Under the pieces are notes generated by a model. That model did not search any database. It had not been told where the DNA came from and saw only the letters and a program-made list of their open reading frames with translations. A stretch of 64,000 nt of DNA, from contig NZ_CP013419.1 of NCBI RefSeq assembly GCF_001524445.2, positions 248,001 to 312,000 on the forward strand. The letters run 5' to 3'. The stretch is from Burkholderia savannae (GTDB lineage: Bacteria; Pseudomonadota; Gammaproteobacteria; Burkholderiales; Burkholderiaceae). The position numbers were made by a program, and so were the translations under genes. This document shows, in pieces, positions 55,178 to 63,926 of the stretch; positions within the stretch are counted from its first letter, which is position 1, and the number at the start of each line of letters is the position of its first letter.

Positions 55178-57048
55178 TGCTTGTCGTCCATAAAGGGCTT
55201 CAACATTTGAACCGTCGTGCGCAACGTCGCATTGCTCGCCGGATCGCCGGCCTCCCATGGCTGCCCGTCCGGCCACGCTGCGCCCGGGCGCAGCAGTTTC
55301 GGCTGAATCAGGAACACGCGCACGACCTGCTCGTGCCGATCCGAATGCCCGCGAAACAGACCACCAATGAGCGGAATACTCGAGAGTCCCGGAATCCGGA
55401 ACGCACGACGAGTTACGTCGTCGCGCGTGTTGCCGCCAACGAGTAGGCTCAATTCACGCGGCACGCGTGCGACCGTGTTGATTTCGGTGCGATTCACGAG
55501 CGGCATCGTATTGTTGTCACTTGCGGTCTGGCCATCGCCCGTCGCACTCTCGGTGTTGCCATCCTCGATGTTGACGATCATCTCGACCTGCGAACCGTCG
55601 CTCGACAAACGTGGCAGCACGCTGACGAGCGTGCCATAGGTCACGTGGTCGAGCTGGACTGCGCGCTCGCCGATCAACTTTGCGTAAAACGTCTGATTGC
55701 TGTCCAGCGTCGCGGGTATGTTTTCCTGCGTGAGCACGATCGGCCGCGAGATCACAGTCGCGTCGCCCGTTTGACTAAGAGCGGCAACCGAGGCAAGGAA
55801 TTTCGCGCCGTCGAGGGTCGTTGCGTTGCCGCTGCCACTCCCATTGTTGAGACCGACGCCGATACCCGGCAAGTCAAGCGCGCCTTGCCAATCAACGCCC
55901 AGCTGGTCAAGCCGACTCTTCTTAATGTCGATGATCCATAGCGACAACTCAATCTGACGCTTCTCGACGTCGAGTGAATGGATCAATGTTTCCATGTCCT
56001 GCACCTTGTCGAGTTGGCCGACGAGAATCACGCTGTTCGTGTCCGGGTACGCGACCGCGCGCACGCCTTCGGACGCCGGCACCACGAAACCACGGGCCGC
56101 CTCGGCTCCAGCCCCAGCTTCGACTCCGGCGCCTGGGGACAGGATGTCGGGCGCGCCGGAATTCGGGGCTGCTGGAAGCGGGGCTGTCAGCGAGAATGGC
56201 GTCTTGGCAGCCGTACTGGACGCGTCGGCGCGCGCCGTCGCATCAACGGGCACCGCGGCTGGCCGCGCGCCTTTCGCCACCTGTGTACTGCGCTCTACAG
56301 TACCGAAGATTCGGCCTAGCACCGTCGCGATGCCCGGAATGTCAATCTGCTTGTCGCGCAGCGTATATTGTCGATCGACGACGAAGCTATTGTGCAGTTG
56401 CACGATCTTGACCACCTGCTTGTCGTTCGCCTCGGTCGAGCGCACTTCATCGAGATAGCGCGCCGCGGCCGCGACGAGATTCACGTAGACGGGCGCGCCC
56501 GTGACGTAAAACGTGCTGCTCAGGTCGTCGCCGCGAACCGGGAAGCGCGAATCGTAGAGCCGCGTTTCGCGAATGAAATCGCGCAGGTTGCGAACGGTCG
56601 CATGCTGCATTGACACGACCGCATTCTTGATCTCCGAGTTGTCGTAGACGTAGATCGAAGCACCGTCGTCATACCACAGCAGCGACATCGTCTCCCCAAG
56701 CTGCGCGAGGAGCACTCGCGGCCGTGCGAGGTCGAACTCACCCGTCACATGCTTACGCCGCACAGTCTCGCTCGCGACGACGGGCCTGTGCAGTCGGCCC
56801 GACAACGCGTTAAGCAGCACGCTGATGCTCACATCGCTTGCGACGAAGTGTCGCTCACCATCTTGCGGCGTGCTCGCCGCCTGCGTCGGCGCGCTCGCGC
56901 CGCTGCCTGCCGAGTCGGTCGCGGTGGTTGATGTGCCTGCGTCGACGGTTTTCCCGCCGTTGGGCATAGCGGCGAACGCGGTGCCCGTCAGCAGCAGCCA
57001 CGCCGTGAGGGCCGTCGCTTGTCGTTTTGCCTGATCAAAATTCATCAT
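55174..57048 (-). CDS. bsaO: T3SS outer-membrane secretin SctC (BsaO/InvG)
   Basis: A protein of 624 residues from the ATG at 57048 (AGGA ten bases upstream; a second ATG follows immediately). It has a signal peptide (KRQATALTAWLLLTGTAFA), N0/N1 domains (RHFVASDVSISVLLNALSGRLHRPVVAS), and a C-terminal secretin domain (ETEINTVARVPRELSLLVGGNTR-like, IPGLSSIPLIGGLFRGHSD). It forms the outer ring. A Pro/Ala-rich insertion of about 60 residues between N1 and N3 is longer than in InvG. It follows the regulator bsaN by 13 bp. Confidence 0.95.
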   Translation of the reverse strand: MMNFDQAKRQATALTAWLLLTGTAFAAMPNGGKTVDAGTSTTATDSAGSGASAPTQAASTPQDGERHFVASDVSISVLLNALSGRLHRPVVASETVRRKHVTGEFDLARPRVLLAQLGETMSLLWYDDGASIYVYDNSEIKNAVVSMQHATVRNLRDFIRETRLYDSRFPVRGDDLSSTFYVTGAPVYVNLVAAAARYLDEVRSTEANDKQVVKIVQLHNSFVVDRQYTLRDKQIDIPGIATVLGRIFGTVERSTQVAKGARPAAVPVDATARADASSTAAKTPFSLTAPLPAAPNSGAPDILSPGAGVEAGAGAEAARGFVVPASEGVRAVAYPDTNSVILVGQLDKVQDMETLIHSLDVEKRQIELSLWIIDIKKSRLDQLGVDWQGALDLPGIGVGLNNGSGSGNATTLDGAKFLASVAALSQTGDATVISRPIVLTQENIPATLDSNQTFYAKLIGERAVQLDHVTYGTLVSVLPRLSSDGSQVEMIVNIEDGNTESATGDGQTASDNNTMPLVNRTEINTVARVPRELSLLVGGNTRDDVTRRAFRIPGLSSIPLIGGLFRGHSDRHEQVVRVFLIQPKLLRPGAAWPDGQPWEAGDPASNATLRTTVQMLKPFMDDKQ

Positions 57049-57061
57049 CGGATAAGATTCC

Positions 57062-57820
57062 TCATGTCCTGCGTCGGAACTGGCACGGTGAAATTCCGAA
57101 CAAATCTTTAATTTCTCTCGAAAAATGGGATGACGACGCAAAGCCGTTGCTCATCGCGACCTCGGTCATACTTTCGCGACTCTCGACGATCTCGAGTACT
57201 GCTTGCGCCGCTCGCCATTGCCTGAGCTCGCGTTTCAAACCGCGACCGAGTGCCCGACGGCACAGACGCCTGAAGTGCGACTCGGATACGCCATAGCGAG
57301 CGGCAAGGACGGCCACTGGCTGCGCTTTCGTACGCTCACGCAGCAGAAAACGCACGAGCCCGTAACTCTCCTGCGCGCGCAGAAACGCAAGCAGGGGGTC
57401 GGCGTCGCGCTCCGCACCCATGACATGGGCGATCAACCAACGGTCGAATTTCCAGATGCTCAAATCACTCGGCGCGTAAATCACCGCACCTCCCGATACA
57501 CCCGACCAGTCCTCACGACCGCCACAATCTGACTTTGCGCAGCTTTCAAGAAAAGCGAGCAACTTAGCCGATTCAAATACCGGGACTTCGTGAAAACGCC
57601 ATGCACCTTCGCGCGATATGATTTTCATGTCACCAGGAATAACGACAAGCGCCGATCGAAACAAATCGATCGAAACAACACACGACTCATCCCCAAATAT
57701 TGCGTCCAGGCGCGCGCATTCCGTTACCGGCTTGATCAACTTAATCGCCGGCCCGGAAAACAACCTCGATTTTCCTTGCGATACTGCAACGCAATCGAAT
57801 CTACCGAATCTTCCAGCCAT
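57062..57820 (-). CDS. bsaN: AraC-family T3SS activator (BsaN/InvF)
   Basis: A protein of 252 residues from the ATG at 57820 (AGGAA eight bases upstream); the frame is open further upstream to 57952. The C-terminal 100 residues carry two helix-turn-helix motifs (AVLAARYGVSESHFRRLCRRALGRG and MTEVAMSNGFASSSHFSREIKDLFGISPCQFRR), the AraC/XylS domain. In B. pseudomallei BsaN with chaperone BicA activates translocator and effector genes. It leads the minus-strand structural operon. Confidence 0.9.
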   Translation of the reverse strand: MAGRFGRFDCVAVSQGKSRLFSGPAIKLIKPVTECARLDAIFGDESCVVSIDLFRSALVVIPGDMKIISREGAWRFHEVPVFESAKLLAFLESCAKSDCGGREDWSGVSGGAVIYAPSDLSIWKFDRWLIAHVMGAERDADPLLAFLRAQESYGLVRFLLRERTKAQPVAVLAARYGVSESHFRRLCRRALGRGLKRELRQWRAAQAVLEIVESRESMTEVAMSNGFASSSHFSREIKDLFGISPCQFRRRT

Positions 57821-58200
57821 TACGCAATTCCTAATATGAAATGCGACGAAATTCGAGGGCGCTATTACGCCTTCTCGGAAACACAGCCTAGTCGGATGCC
57901 ACATTCCGATCAAGCAAAAAAATCTGACATTAAAAAATCTCACAAAAATCATTAAAAACAGAAATTATTTGATTTTTTTGATATTCGAATTCAAAACATT
58001 TCAGGTTTATTCATAGCGGAGCACGCCCGTCTGACGGTATATTTCACCCATCGCATCACCTCCTTCCGCGGAAGTCGGAACCACCCTTGATCGATTCCGA
58101 TTTTTCGCTTCGCATGTGAACTTGCCGACAAAGACAATCTATCTGCGCCGCCAAAATAGAATGATCCGCCAAATGTTGCCCTATAAAGAAGATCGCAGCG
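57821..58200. promoter_or_regulatory. AT-rich divergent control region of the T3SS locus
   Basis: This 380-bp region separates the bsaN operon (minus) from the bsaM operon (plus). It is much richer in A and T than its surroundings, with A/T runs around 57925-57995. No gene is visible in it. It is the natural place for promoters of both operons and for H-NS-type silencing; no single -35/-10 pair is convincing enough to place. Confidence 0.5.
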
Positions 58201-59490
58201 ATGGATAAACCAGATTTCTCACCAGAAGCTCTGCAGCTCCGAATTCTATTTGGTCCGTTATTCGGTTCCGATATTTCAATCCCAGACAAGGAAATCTTCT
58301 TCTATGTCGGCGAAGATCTCTCGGATAATCGCCGGAACGCAGAAGCCGGAAATCGATCAGAGCATTTTCTAAATCGCTCGATCGACACACTGTATATTCC
58401 TTACAGAGCCGGCCAGCCAAATTTTCGCTTGCGCTTCTCACGATTAGCCACGAGCGCGCCTGAGATTTCAGATTTGCACGCCGATGCGCCCCTCCCCCCC
58501 CAGGATTTCGAGGTTGATTTTCTATCCGACGATGGTACGGAAACGCAATATGCCACCTTTAATTCTGTCTGTCGCTTTGGCGATATTGCGTTTGCAGTCA
58601 AGCGTCGACAAGATGCATGGAGCGACGCCATCACACAATATGCGCCGCAGCCCACGCTTGACCCAGCAGTCGCGCAAGCGGCGAGTGACGAACGCGTAAC
58701 GCCACGCGTTGGGCTTGTGCGCTTCGCGCTAAAGCTGGGCATTGTGCTTGTTGCCAGCGCCACACTTTCTGCGCTTGCATATTGGGTGGTTCGGCACTAC
58801 GTGGGCGCACAAAAGCTCGCCACCGTAAGCAGTGTGCTGACGGGCAGCCCTGAGCGCAATGCAATCCTCGCGACCGATGATGGCCGAATCTACGTGCTAA
58901 GCGCATCGCAGGACGGGGCCGAGTGGGACCGCGAGGCGTTGCTGAAGGCCGCACTTCCGGAGCAAGTCGAAGTCGCGGTGATAGACACCGAGCGGCTGCG
59001 GCTTGAGCGCCACCTCGATGAAGCCGGCATCGATTTCGTGACCGTGCGCCTCGACATCCCCGAGCGCCCCGAACTGATCGTCTCCGATCGGTTGCCCGCC
59101 GCAGCGCGAGCGAGCGCGGTTAGTGCGCTGCGTCTAGCGGCGCCATACGTGAAGAACGTGCGGGTGATTGATGCGAATGTCGGCGCTATCGAACAGGAAG
59201 CGCGCAACGCACTCGATAAGATAGGTGCACGCTACCGGCTACTTACGCGACGTGGCGGCGCGACCTTCGAAGTAGCAACTTCATTCGGCGACGAGGAACT
59301 TGCCGCGTTGCAGAACCTCATGCACTCGTTCAGCCACAAGTGGGGCACACGTCGCGTAGATTTCAAAATCGCGCTCCGCACCGACTGGCTGAAGGGCAAA
59401 TCCTATCGGGAAGGCGGCGACGGCTACGTGCTGCTCGATCACGCGTCCTGGTATTTCCCGCAACCCTTGGAAGGAGTGAATTCCCAATGA
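58201..59490 (+). CDS. bsaM: T3SS inner-membrane ring protein SctD (BsaM/PrgH)
   Basis: A 429-residue protein. Residues 1-140 are the cytoplasmic FHA-like domain (LRILFGPLFGSDISIPDKEIFFYVGED), followed by one membrane helix (LGIVLVASATLSALAYWVV, about residues 181-199) and a periplasmic ring-building domain. This is PrgH-like topology. It starts the plus-strand operon divergent from bsaN. Confidence 0.93.
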   Translation: MDKPDFSPEALQLRILFGPLFGSDISIPDKEIFFYVGEDLSDNRRNAEAGNRSEHFLNRSIDTLYIPYRAGQPNFRLRFSRLATSAPEISDLHADAPLPPQDFEVDFLSDDGTETQYATFNSVCRFGDIAFAVKRRQDAWSDAITQYAPQPTLDPAVAQAASDERVTPRVGLVRFALKLGIVLVASATLSALAYWVVRHYVGAQKLATVSSVLTGSPERNAILATDDGRIYVLSASQDGAEWDREALLKAALPEQVEVAVIDTERLRLERHLDEAGIDFVTVRLDIPERPELIVSDRLPAAARASAVSALRLAAPYVKNVRVIDANVGAIEQEARNALDKIGARYRLLTRRGGATFEVATSFGDEELAALQNLMHSFSHKWGTRRVDFKIALRTDWLKGKSYREGGDGYVLLDHASWYFPQPLEGVNSQ

Positions 59491-59756
59491 GCAATGTCCC
59501 GACTTCGGTGAAGTTAGACTACCAATGGTCAGGCTACCTGACCGGCATCGGCCGCGCATTCGATGACGGCGTCATGGACCTGAACAAGCAATTTACGGAC
59601 GCGCAGGCGGCCCTCGTCTCGAACCCCAGCGACCCGGTGGCCCTCTCCAACTACCAGATGATCATGTCCGAGTACAACCTGTACCGCAATGCACAAACCA
59701 GTGCGGTCAAATCGATGAAGGATATCGATTCGTCGATCGTCTCGAACTTCCGATAA
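59487..59756 (+). CDS. bsaL: T3SS needle subunit SctF (BsaL/PrgI)
   Basis: An 89-residue protein, the same size as BsaL. It has two helices around a NPSDP turn (residues 47-51) and the end NLYRNAQTSAVKSMKDIDSSIVSNFR typical of PrgI/MxiH needles. The ATG at 59487 overlaps the bsaM stop. It polymerises into the needle; very high expression relative to neighbours is expected. Confidence 0.96.
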   Translation: MSNVPTSVKLDYQWSGYLTGIGRAFDDGVMDLNKQFTDAQAALVSNPSDPVALSNYQMIMSEYNLYRNAQTSAVKSMKDIDSSIVSNFR

Positions 59757-59771
59757 TTTTTTCATCCGCCT

Positions 59772-59801
59772 GGGACGACGCGGCGTACGCCGTGCCGTCC
59801 C
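59772..59801 (+). other. Strong hairpin between needle and inner-rod genes
   Basis: A 13-bp stem with two non-Watson-Crick or mismatched positions around a 4-base loop spans 59772-59801 (GGGACGACG ... GCCGTCCC-like ends). It lies 15 bp after the needle stop and 13 bp before the inner-rod start. No U-tract follows, so it is not a typical terminator; it may protect the needle mRNA or attenuate downstream genes. Confidence 0.5.
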
Positions 59802-59814
59802 GGCCAGAACGATT

Positions 59815-60117
59815 ATGAACATTACGAACCCGCACGCGGTGCCCGAACTTCCGTCGCTCAGCGAAATTGAATCGTCCGGCCCGCCGGCGACGCTCGAGAC
59901 GATCCTGAAGCAGACGCTCTCCGACGCAAACGACAACGCGAACGTCGCGAAAACAATTATCGAGACGCAGCTTGCCGATCCGGTGAATTTCGCGCGCCCC
60001 GAAAAGCTGATCGCGCTGCAAACCGAGCTCTCCGACTACAACATCTCCATGTCGCTCGCGAGCACACTCGCACGCAAGGCGGTGTCGGCCGTGGAAACGC
60101 TCGTCAAGGCACAATGA
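59815..60117 (+). CDS. bsaK: T3SS inner rod protein SctI (BsaK/PrgJ)
   Basis: A 100-residue protein, PrgJ-sized (101). The C-terminal half LQTELSDYNISMSLASTLARKAVSAVETLVKAQ is the conserved helix that joins the rod to the needle. It lies between the needle and SctJ genes as in prgHIJK. Confidence 0.93.
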   Translation: MNITNPHAVPELPSLSEIESSGPPATLETILKQTLSDANDNANVAKTIIETQLADPVNFARPEKLIALQTELSDYNISMSLASTLARKAVSAVETLVKAQ

Positions 60118-60121
60118 CGCG

Positions 60122-60988
60122 ATGAAGCGATTCATCTCTTTCTCGATGCTGCCTACCATGCTGCTGCTCGCCGCGTGCCACCAACAGGAACTGCTGAAGA
60201 ATCTCTCCGAGCAGCAGGCGAACGATGTCGTCGCGGTGCTCCAGGCGCACGATCTCGCTGTACACAAAGAAGACCTCGGCAAGACAGGCTACGCGGTCAG
60301 CGTCGAGCAAGCCGACTTTCCGACCGCCGTCGATCTACTGCGGCAATACAACCTGCCGTCTCAGGCGCGCATGCAGATCGCGCAGGCGTTTCCAGCAGAC
60401 GCGCTCGTCGCGTCGCCGCAGGCGGAACAGGCGCGGCTGTTGTCGGCAGTCGAGCAGCGCCTCGAGCAAAACCTCGCGGCACTGCAAAACGTCGTCACGG
60501 CGCGCGTGCAGATCAGCTATCCGCTCAAGCCGTCCGACAGCGGCAAGGCAGACGCGCGGATGCACGCCGCCGTACTGCTCACCTATCGCAACGAGGTGGA
60601 TGCAGACATTCTCGTCAGTGAAGTGAAGCGGTTTGTGAAGAACAGCTTCACCAACATCGACTACGACGATATCTCGGTGATCTTGTACCGTGCGCCATCG
60701 CTGTTTCGCGGCGCGCCGACTGCTTCCGCATCGCATTCCGGTGCAACGTGGCTCTACTGGCTCACCGCGATACCGGCCGCGATAGCGGCCGCAGTGACCG
60801 GCTACCTCGTCTACCTGCGACGCAGACGCGACGCAACGGCACGGGATGCAGCAGGTCGGATTGCTGACATTGAGCCCGGTGCGCCCGGCACAATCGCCGT
60901 ATCGGAAGCGGCCGAATCATCTGCACCAGCCGATACGGCGAGCGAATCTCATGCGGAATTGAGCAACATTCGGGAGCCACGCCGATGA
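60122..60988 (+). CDS. bsaJ: T3SS inner-membrane ring lipoprotein SctJ (BsaJ/PrgK)
   Basis: A 288-residue lipoprotein: signal peptide MKRFISFSMLPTMLLLAAC with a lipobox Cys19, a YscJ/FliF domain (EQQANDVVAVLQAHDLAVHKEDLGKTGYAVSV) and a C-terminal membrane helix (WLYWLTAIPAAIAAAVTGYLVYL) followed by a cytoplasmic tail longer than in PrgK (252). Forms the inner ring with SctD. Overlaps the next gene by 4 bp. Confidence 0.95.
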   Translation: MKRFISFSMLPTMLLLAACHQQELLKNLSEQQANDVVAVLQAHDLAVHKEDLGKTGYAVSVEQADFPTAVDLLRQYNLPSQARMQIAQAFPADALVASPQAEQARLLSAVEQRLEQNLAALQNVVTARVQISYPLKPSDSGKADARMHAAVLLTYRNEVDADILVSEVKRFVKNSFTNIDYDDISVILYRAPSLFRGAPTASASHSGATWLYWLTAIPAAIAAAVTGYLVYLRRRRDATARDAAGRIADIEPGAPGTIAVSEAAESSAPADTASESHAELSNIREPRR

Positions 60989-61569
60989 ATCCTCACGCTC
61001 TCGTGAACGTGATGTATGGTCCGTTCGGCTATGCGCATCCGGAATATCGGACGATCGCCGGAGTCGATCTCACGAACTTGCCGGCGGACATCGCGAATCA
61101 GCTAATGATCGATCGCCTTCGCCTCGATACAAAAATCGACTTCGATCTGGGTGAGGCTCCGGTTGCGCGGCAATGCGTCAATCATTGGACACACCTGCCG
61201 CGCGTCTGCTTTCTGATCGGCGTGCAGCGACTACGCACGGCGCTCGTCGAGCACTGCCGGTACATGCATCTTGATCCGACGAGCCAGCGCTTTCTATGTC
61301 TGCCACTTCATGCCGTGCCGAAGGTCGAGTGCGCTGACTCGCCCGATGACGATACGATTGTAGCGGCCGGCTCCGCCTGTCTTGCTGGTGAGCTGCAACA
61401 TGCGCCACGCGCGCTGCGCCAGCGCCTGCCGCTTCTCTTCCCGCGAGCGTACGCGAAACGTCTCGAAATCCACCTAGACGGCGCTCACGACGTGCGCGCC
61501 GCTTGGCACGCCACACTCTTCTCCTTCGCATTGAACTATGCGCTCCTCGACACTGCGACAGCTTCCTGA
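60985..61569 (+). CDS. T3SS sorting platform protein SctK (OrgA-like)
   Basis: A 194-residue protein, OrgA-sized (199). PLYFGYAHPEYR-like start (VMYGPFGYAHPEYRTIAGVDLTNLPADIANQLMIDRL) and its place between prgK and orgB homologs support the call. SctK links SctD to SctQ pods. Overlap of 32 bp with the next gene suggests coupling. Confidence 0.85.
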   Translation: MNPHALVNVMYGPFGYAHPEYRTIAGVDLTNLPADIANQLMIDRLRLDTKIDFDLGEAPVARQCVNHWTHLPRVCFLIGVQRLRTALVEHCRYMHLDPTSQRFLCLPLHAVPKVECADSPDDDTIVAAGSACLAGELQHAPRALRQRLPLLFPRAYAKRLEIHLDGAHDVRAAWHATLFSFALNYALLDTATAS

Positions 61570-62317
61570 CACCCTAGTACCGCTTGCCGACGTGTTGCTT
61601 AAACACGAACCACTGTCACAAGCGGCTCGCGCCGAACGATTGATCGACGATGCGAAGCGTCGCGCGCGCCTGCTCGTGCGAGATGCCGAACGGGACGCGC
61701 AAGGCTGCCGCGACCACGCAGCAAAAACCGGCTACGAGGCCGGGTTCGCGTTCGCCGTCACACAAGTCGTCGAGTGTCTCGAGTGGATCGACACGAAGCG
61801 GCAGATACTCCTCGAACACGTCGTCGAAAATGTCCGTCAATCACTCGAACACTTGCTCGGCGATCCAGGGTTACTTCTGCACATCACCGACGCAATTGCA
61901 GACCGCCGCGCATGCCCGAGCAATCGCCCGCTACGCGTGTCGGTGCCGAACCGCGCGAAGAGGATCGCACCAGCGATACGCAAGCGCCTGAAGGACACTT
62001 ATCCGTCGGTGCAGATCGTGCTCGTCGAAACACGCTCGTTCGTTGTCGAATGGGACGAGGAAATTCTCGAATTCGATCCGCTTGACGCTGCACACGAGTT
62101 GAGCGACACGGCGCTCTCCGCATGCCGCACCACAGTGCGCTCGATGAACAACGACGCAATCGCATGGCAGGTAATGACCGACGCACTGCATCGGCTCAAG
62201 CGTCGCGACGCGCACGACACCAACGTAGTTGACGCCGGTACCCCAAACATTCTCGCAGACACATCAGCCGAACAGGAGCCACCCGATGACACCATTGCAA
62301 GCCGCGACTTCAACTGA
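61538..62317 (+). CDS. T3SS ATPase stator SctL (OrgB-like)
   Basis: A 259-residue protein of the SctL/FliH family: N-terminal helical part (RAERLIDDAKRRARLLVRDAERDAQGCRDHAAKTGYEAGFAFAVTQVVE) and a C-terminal domain with PNRAKRIAPAIRKRL. It holds the ATPase hexamer and connects it to the SctQ pods. Size is near OrgB (226). Follows SctK as in Salmonella orgAB. Confidence 0.87.
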   Translation: MRSSTLRQLPDTLVPLADVLLKHEPLSQAARAERLIDDAKRRARLLVRDAERDAQGCRDHAAKTGYEAGFAFAVTQVVECLEWIDTKRQILLEHVVENVRQSLEHLLGDPGLLLHITDAIADRRACPSNRPLRVSVPNRAKRIAPAIRKRLKDTYPSVQIVLVETRSFVVEWDEEILEFDPLDAAHELSDTALSACRTTVRSMNNDAIAWQVMTDALHRLKRRDAHDTNVVDAGTPNILADTSAEQEPPDDTIASRDFN

Positions 62318-62480
62318 AGCCATGTACCGTTCGTCCGGTGATGACACACAGCAATCCCCGAAGTCTATCGAAGACATGATGAAGGAGTGGATCATTAACG
62401 ATTTCACGCAGAAGGTAATGTTTCCAGATCCCGAGGACCCGAGCGCATGTCCGACCTTCAACGGCAATGGAAACTGGTAA
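62286..62480 (+). CDS. Small T3SS-associated ORF of unknown function
   Basis: A 64-residue frame from the ATG at 62286, preceded by AGGAGCC seven bases upstream and overlapping the sctL end by 32 bp. The sequence SIEDMMKEWIINDFTQKVMFPDPEDP is acidic and helical at first, with a Gly/Asn-rich end. Position corresponds to orgC in SPI-1, but it is less than half that size and I see no clear similarity. A good SD and translational overlap make it probably real. Confidence 0.6.
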   Translation: MTPLQAATSTEAMYRSSGDDTQQSPKSIEDMMKEWIINDFTQKVMFPDPEDPSACPTFNGNGNW

Positions 62481-62562
62481 GAGCGCGGTTGAAAAATCAG
62501 GGATGAGCGATTCTGCGTAACAACAGGCCGCCCATCGCGATATGGATCATGGTGCGTAATTC

Positions 62563-62729
62563 GGCGAACGTGATCAGCGATTTCGGTTGAACGTGATCAG
62601 TGGTTCCGATTGATGGTGATCGGTCGTTTCGGTCGAAGGTGATCGCTGATCACCGGTTTCCGAAACGAGCGATCATCTTGCCGAAACAGGTGATCACGTT
62701 CCCGGAATGAGTGATCAGCGAACCGAAAC
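62563..62729. repeat. Palindromic array of 22-24 bp GTGATC repeats
   Basis: At least three direct units with the pattern GTGATC-N8-TTCGGT (starting about 62567, 62591 and 62615) are followed by a GTGATCGCTGATCAC centre (62639-62653) and at least three inverted units (about 62656-62729). Such arrays occur at ends of some transposable elements, where they bind transposase. No gene lies in 62481-62790. Confidence 0.65.
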
Positions 62730-62790
62730 AGAGGTGGCCTCGCTCGTTTGGACAGTTTTCTGAGATTTTTAAGTGGAACGTCCGGGGCAA

Positions 62791-63621
62791 TCATGCTGCC
62801 GATTTGATTGCAGGCAGCGTCGCGAAGTATGCCTCATCCGGCGTCTGATCCGCCAGGCTCGAATGGGGCCGTTTCCGGTTGTACAGCTCGATGTAGTCGC
62901 CGATGGAGCGCCGGGCATGGCTGACCGACTCGTACGCTTTCAGGTAGACCTCCTCGTACTTGATGCTGCGCCAAACCCGCTCGACGAACACGTTGTCGCG
63001 CCAGCTTCCCTTGCCGTCCATCGACAGCCGGATGCGCCGGCCCAGCACGGCCTCGGTGAACGCGCCCGCCGTGAACTGGCTGCCCTGAACGGTGTTCACG
63101 ATGTCCGGCAGCCCGTAGCGGGCGAACGCTTCTTGCAGCGCTTCGACAGCGTGCACGGCTTCCAGCGTGATGGCGACCCGGTGCGCGAGTACCTTGCGAC
63201 TCGCCCAGTCCACCACCGCCGTCAGATACACGAATCCGCGCGCCATCGGAATGTACGTCGTGTCGAGTGCCCACGCCTGGTTGGCCCGCTCGATCTTCAG
63301 GCCACGCAGCAGATACGGCCAGATTTTGTGCTGTGCGTTGCGGCGGCTCGTGTTCGGCTTGCAGTACAGCGCCTCGACGCCCATGCGCTTCATCAGCGTG
63401 CGCACGCGACGACGACCCACTTCATGGCCTTCCCGGCGCAACAGGCGCGCCAGCATCCGTGCTCCGGCAAATGGAAACTCCATGTGCAGTTCGTCGATTC
63501 GTCGCATCAGCAACTGATCGGCCTCGCTGACCGGCTGCGGTCGGTAATACGCGCTCGATCTCGCGATGCCAACCAGCCGCGTCTGTTTCGAAACCGGCAG
63601 CGCATGCGTACGGTCGGTCAT
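62791..63621 (-). CDS. IS3-family transposase OrfB with a lost catalytic Asp
   Basis: A 276-residue integrase-core transposase. The first DDE Asp is in [10 protein letters not shown] and the Glu in [18 protein letters not shown]. The second, usually in NTDQGSQFT, reads NTVQGSQFT here, so Asp is replaced by Val. The frame is otherwise intact and the ATG overlaps the orfA stop. The enzyme should be catalytically dead unless helped in trans. Confidence 0.9.
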   Translation of the reverse strand: MTDRTHALPVSKQTRLVGIARSSAYYRPQPVSEADQLLMRRIDELHMEFPFAGARMLARLLRREGHEVGRRRVRTLMKRMGVEALYCKPNTSRRNAQHKIWPYLLRGLKIERANQAWALDTTYIPMARGFVYLTAVVDWASRKVLAHRVAITLEAVHAVEALQEAFARYGLPDIVNTVQGSQFTAGAFTEAVLGRRIRLSMDGKGSWRDNVFVERVWRSIKYEEVYLKAYESVSHARRSIGDYIELYNRKRPHSSLADQTPDEAYFATLPAIKSAA

Positions 63622-63926
63622 CGCTTTGCGCTCAGCAATCCCGACTTGGTGAGCGCGCCGCTTAAAAAATCATTCTCCAGCGTTAACTGGCCGATCTTCG
63701 CGTGCAGCGTTTTTACATCCACCGGCGGCTCGCTCGACGGCACGCCTGTCGCGCCAAACACGTCTGCCGCGCGCTCCTGCAACTGCCGCTTCCATTCCGT
63801 GATCTGGTTCGGATGCACATCGAACTGCTGCGCCAGTTCGGCCAGCGTCCGCTCGCCTTTGACCGCGGCCAGCGCCACCTTCGCTTTGAACGCCGCTGAG
63901 TGCGTCCGTCGGGTTCTCTTCGTCAT
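63618..63926 (-). CDS. IS3-family OrfA
   Basis: A 102-residue protein: [49 protein letters not shown] is the helix-turn-helix of IS3-group OrfA, followed by a leucine-zipper-like segment ([19 protein letters not shown]). It overlaps orfB by 4 bp, where a programmed -1 frameshift normally makes the OrfAB fusion. Confidence 0.92.
   Translation of the reverse strand: MTKRTRRTHSAAFKAKVALAAVKGERTLAELAQQFDVHPNQITEWKRQLQERAADVFGATGVPSSEPPVDVKTLHAKIGQLTLENDFLSGALTKSGLLSAKR

Noticed and set aside
62563..62729. CRISPR array
   Set aside because: The units are degenerate, adjoin without spacers of constant length, and half are inverted; no cas genes are nearby.
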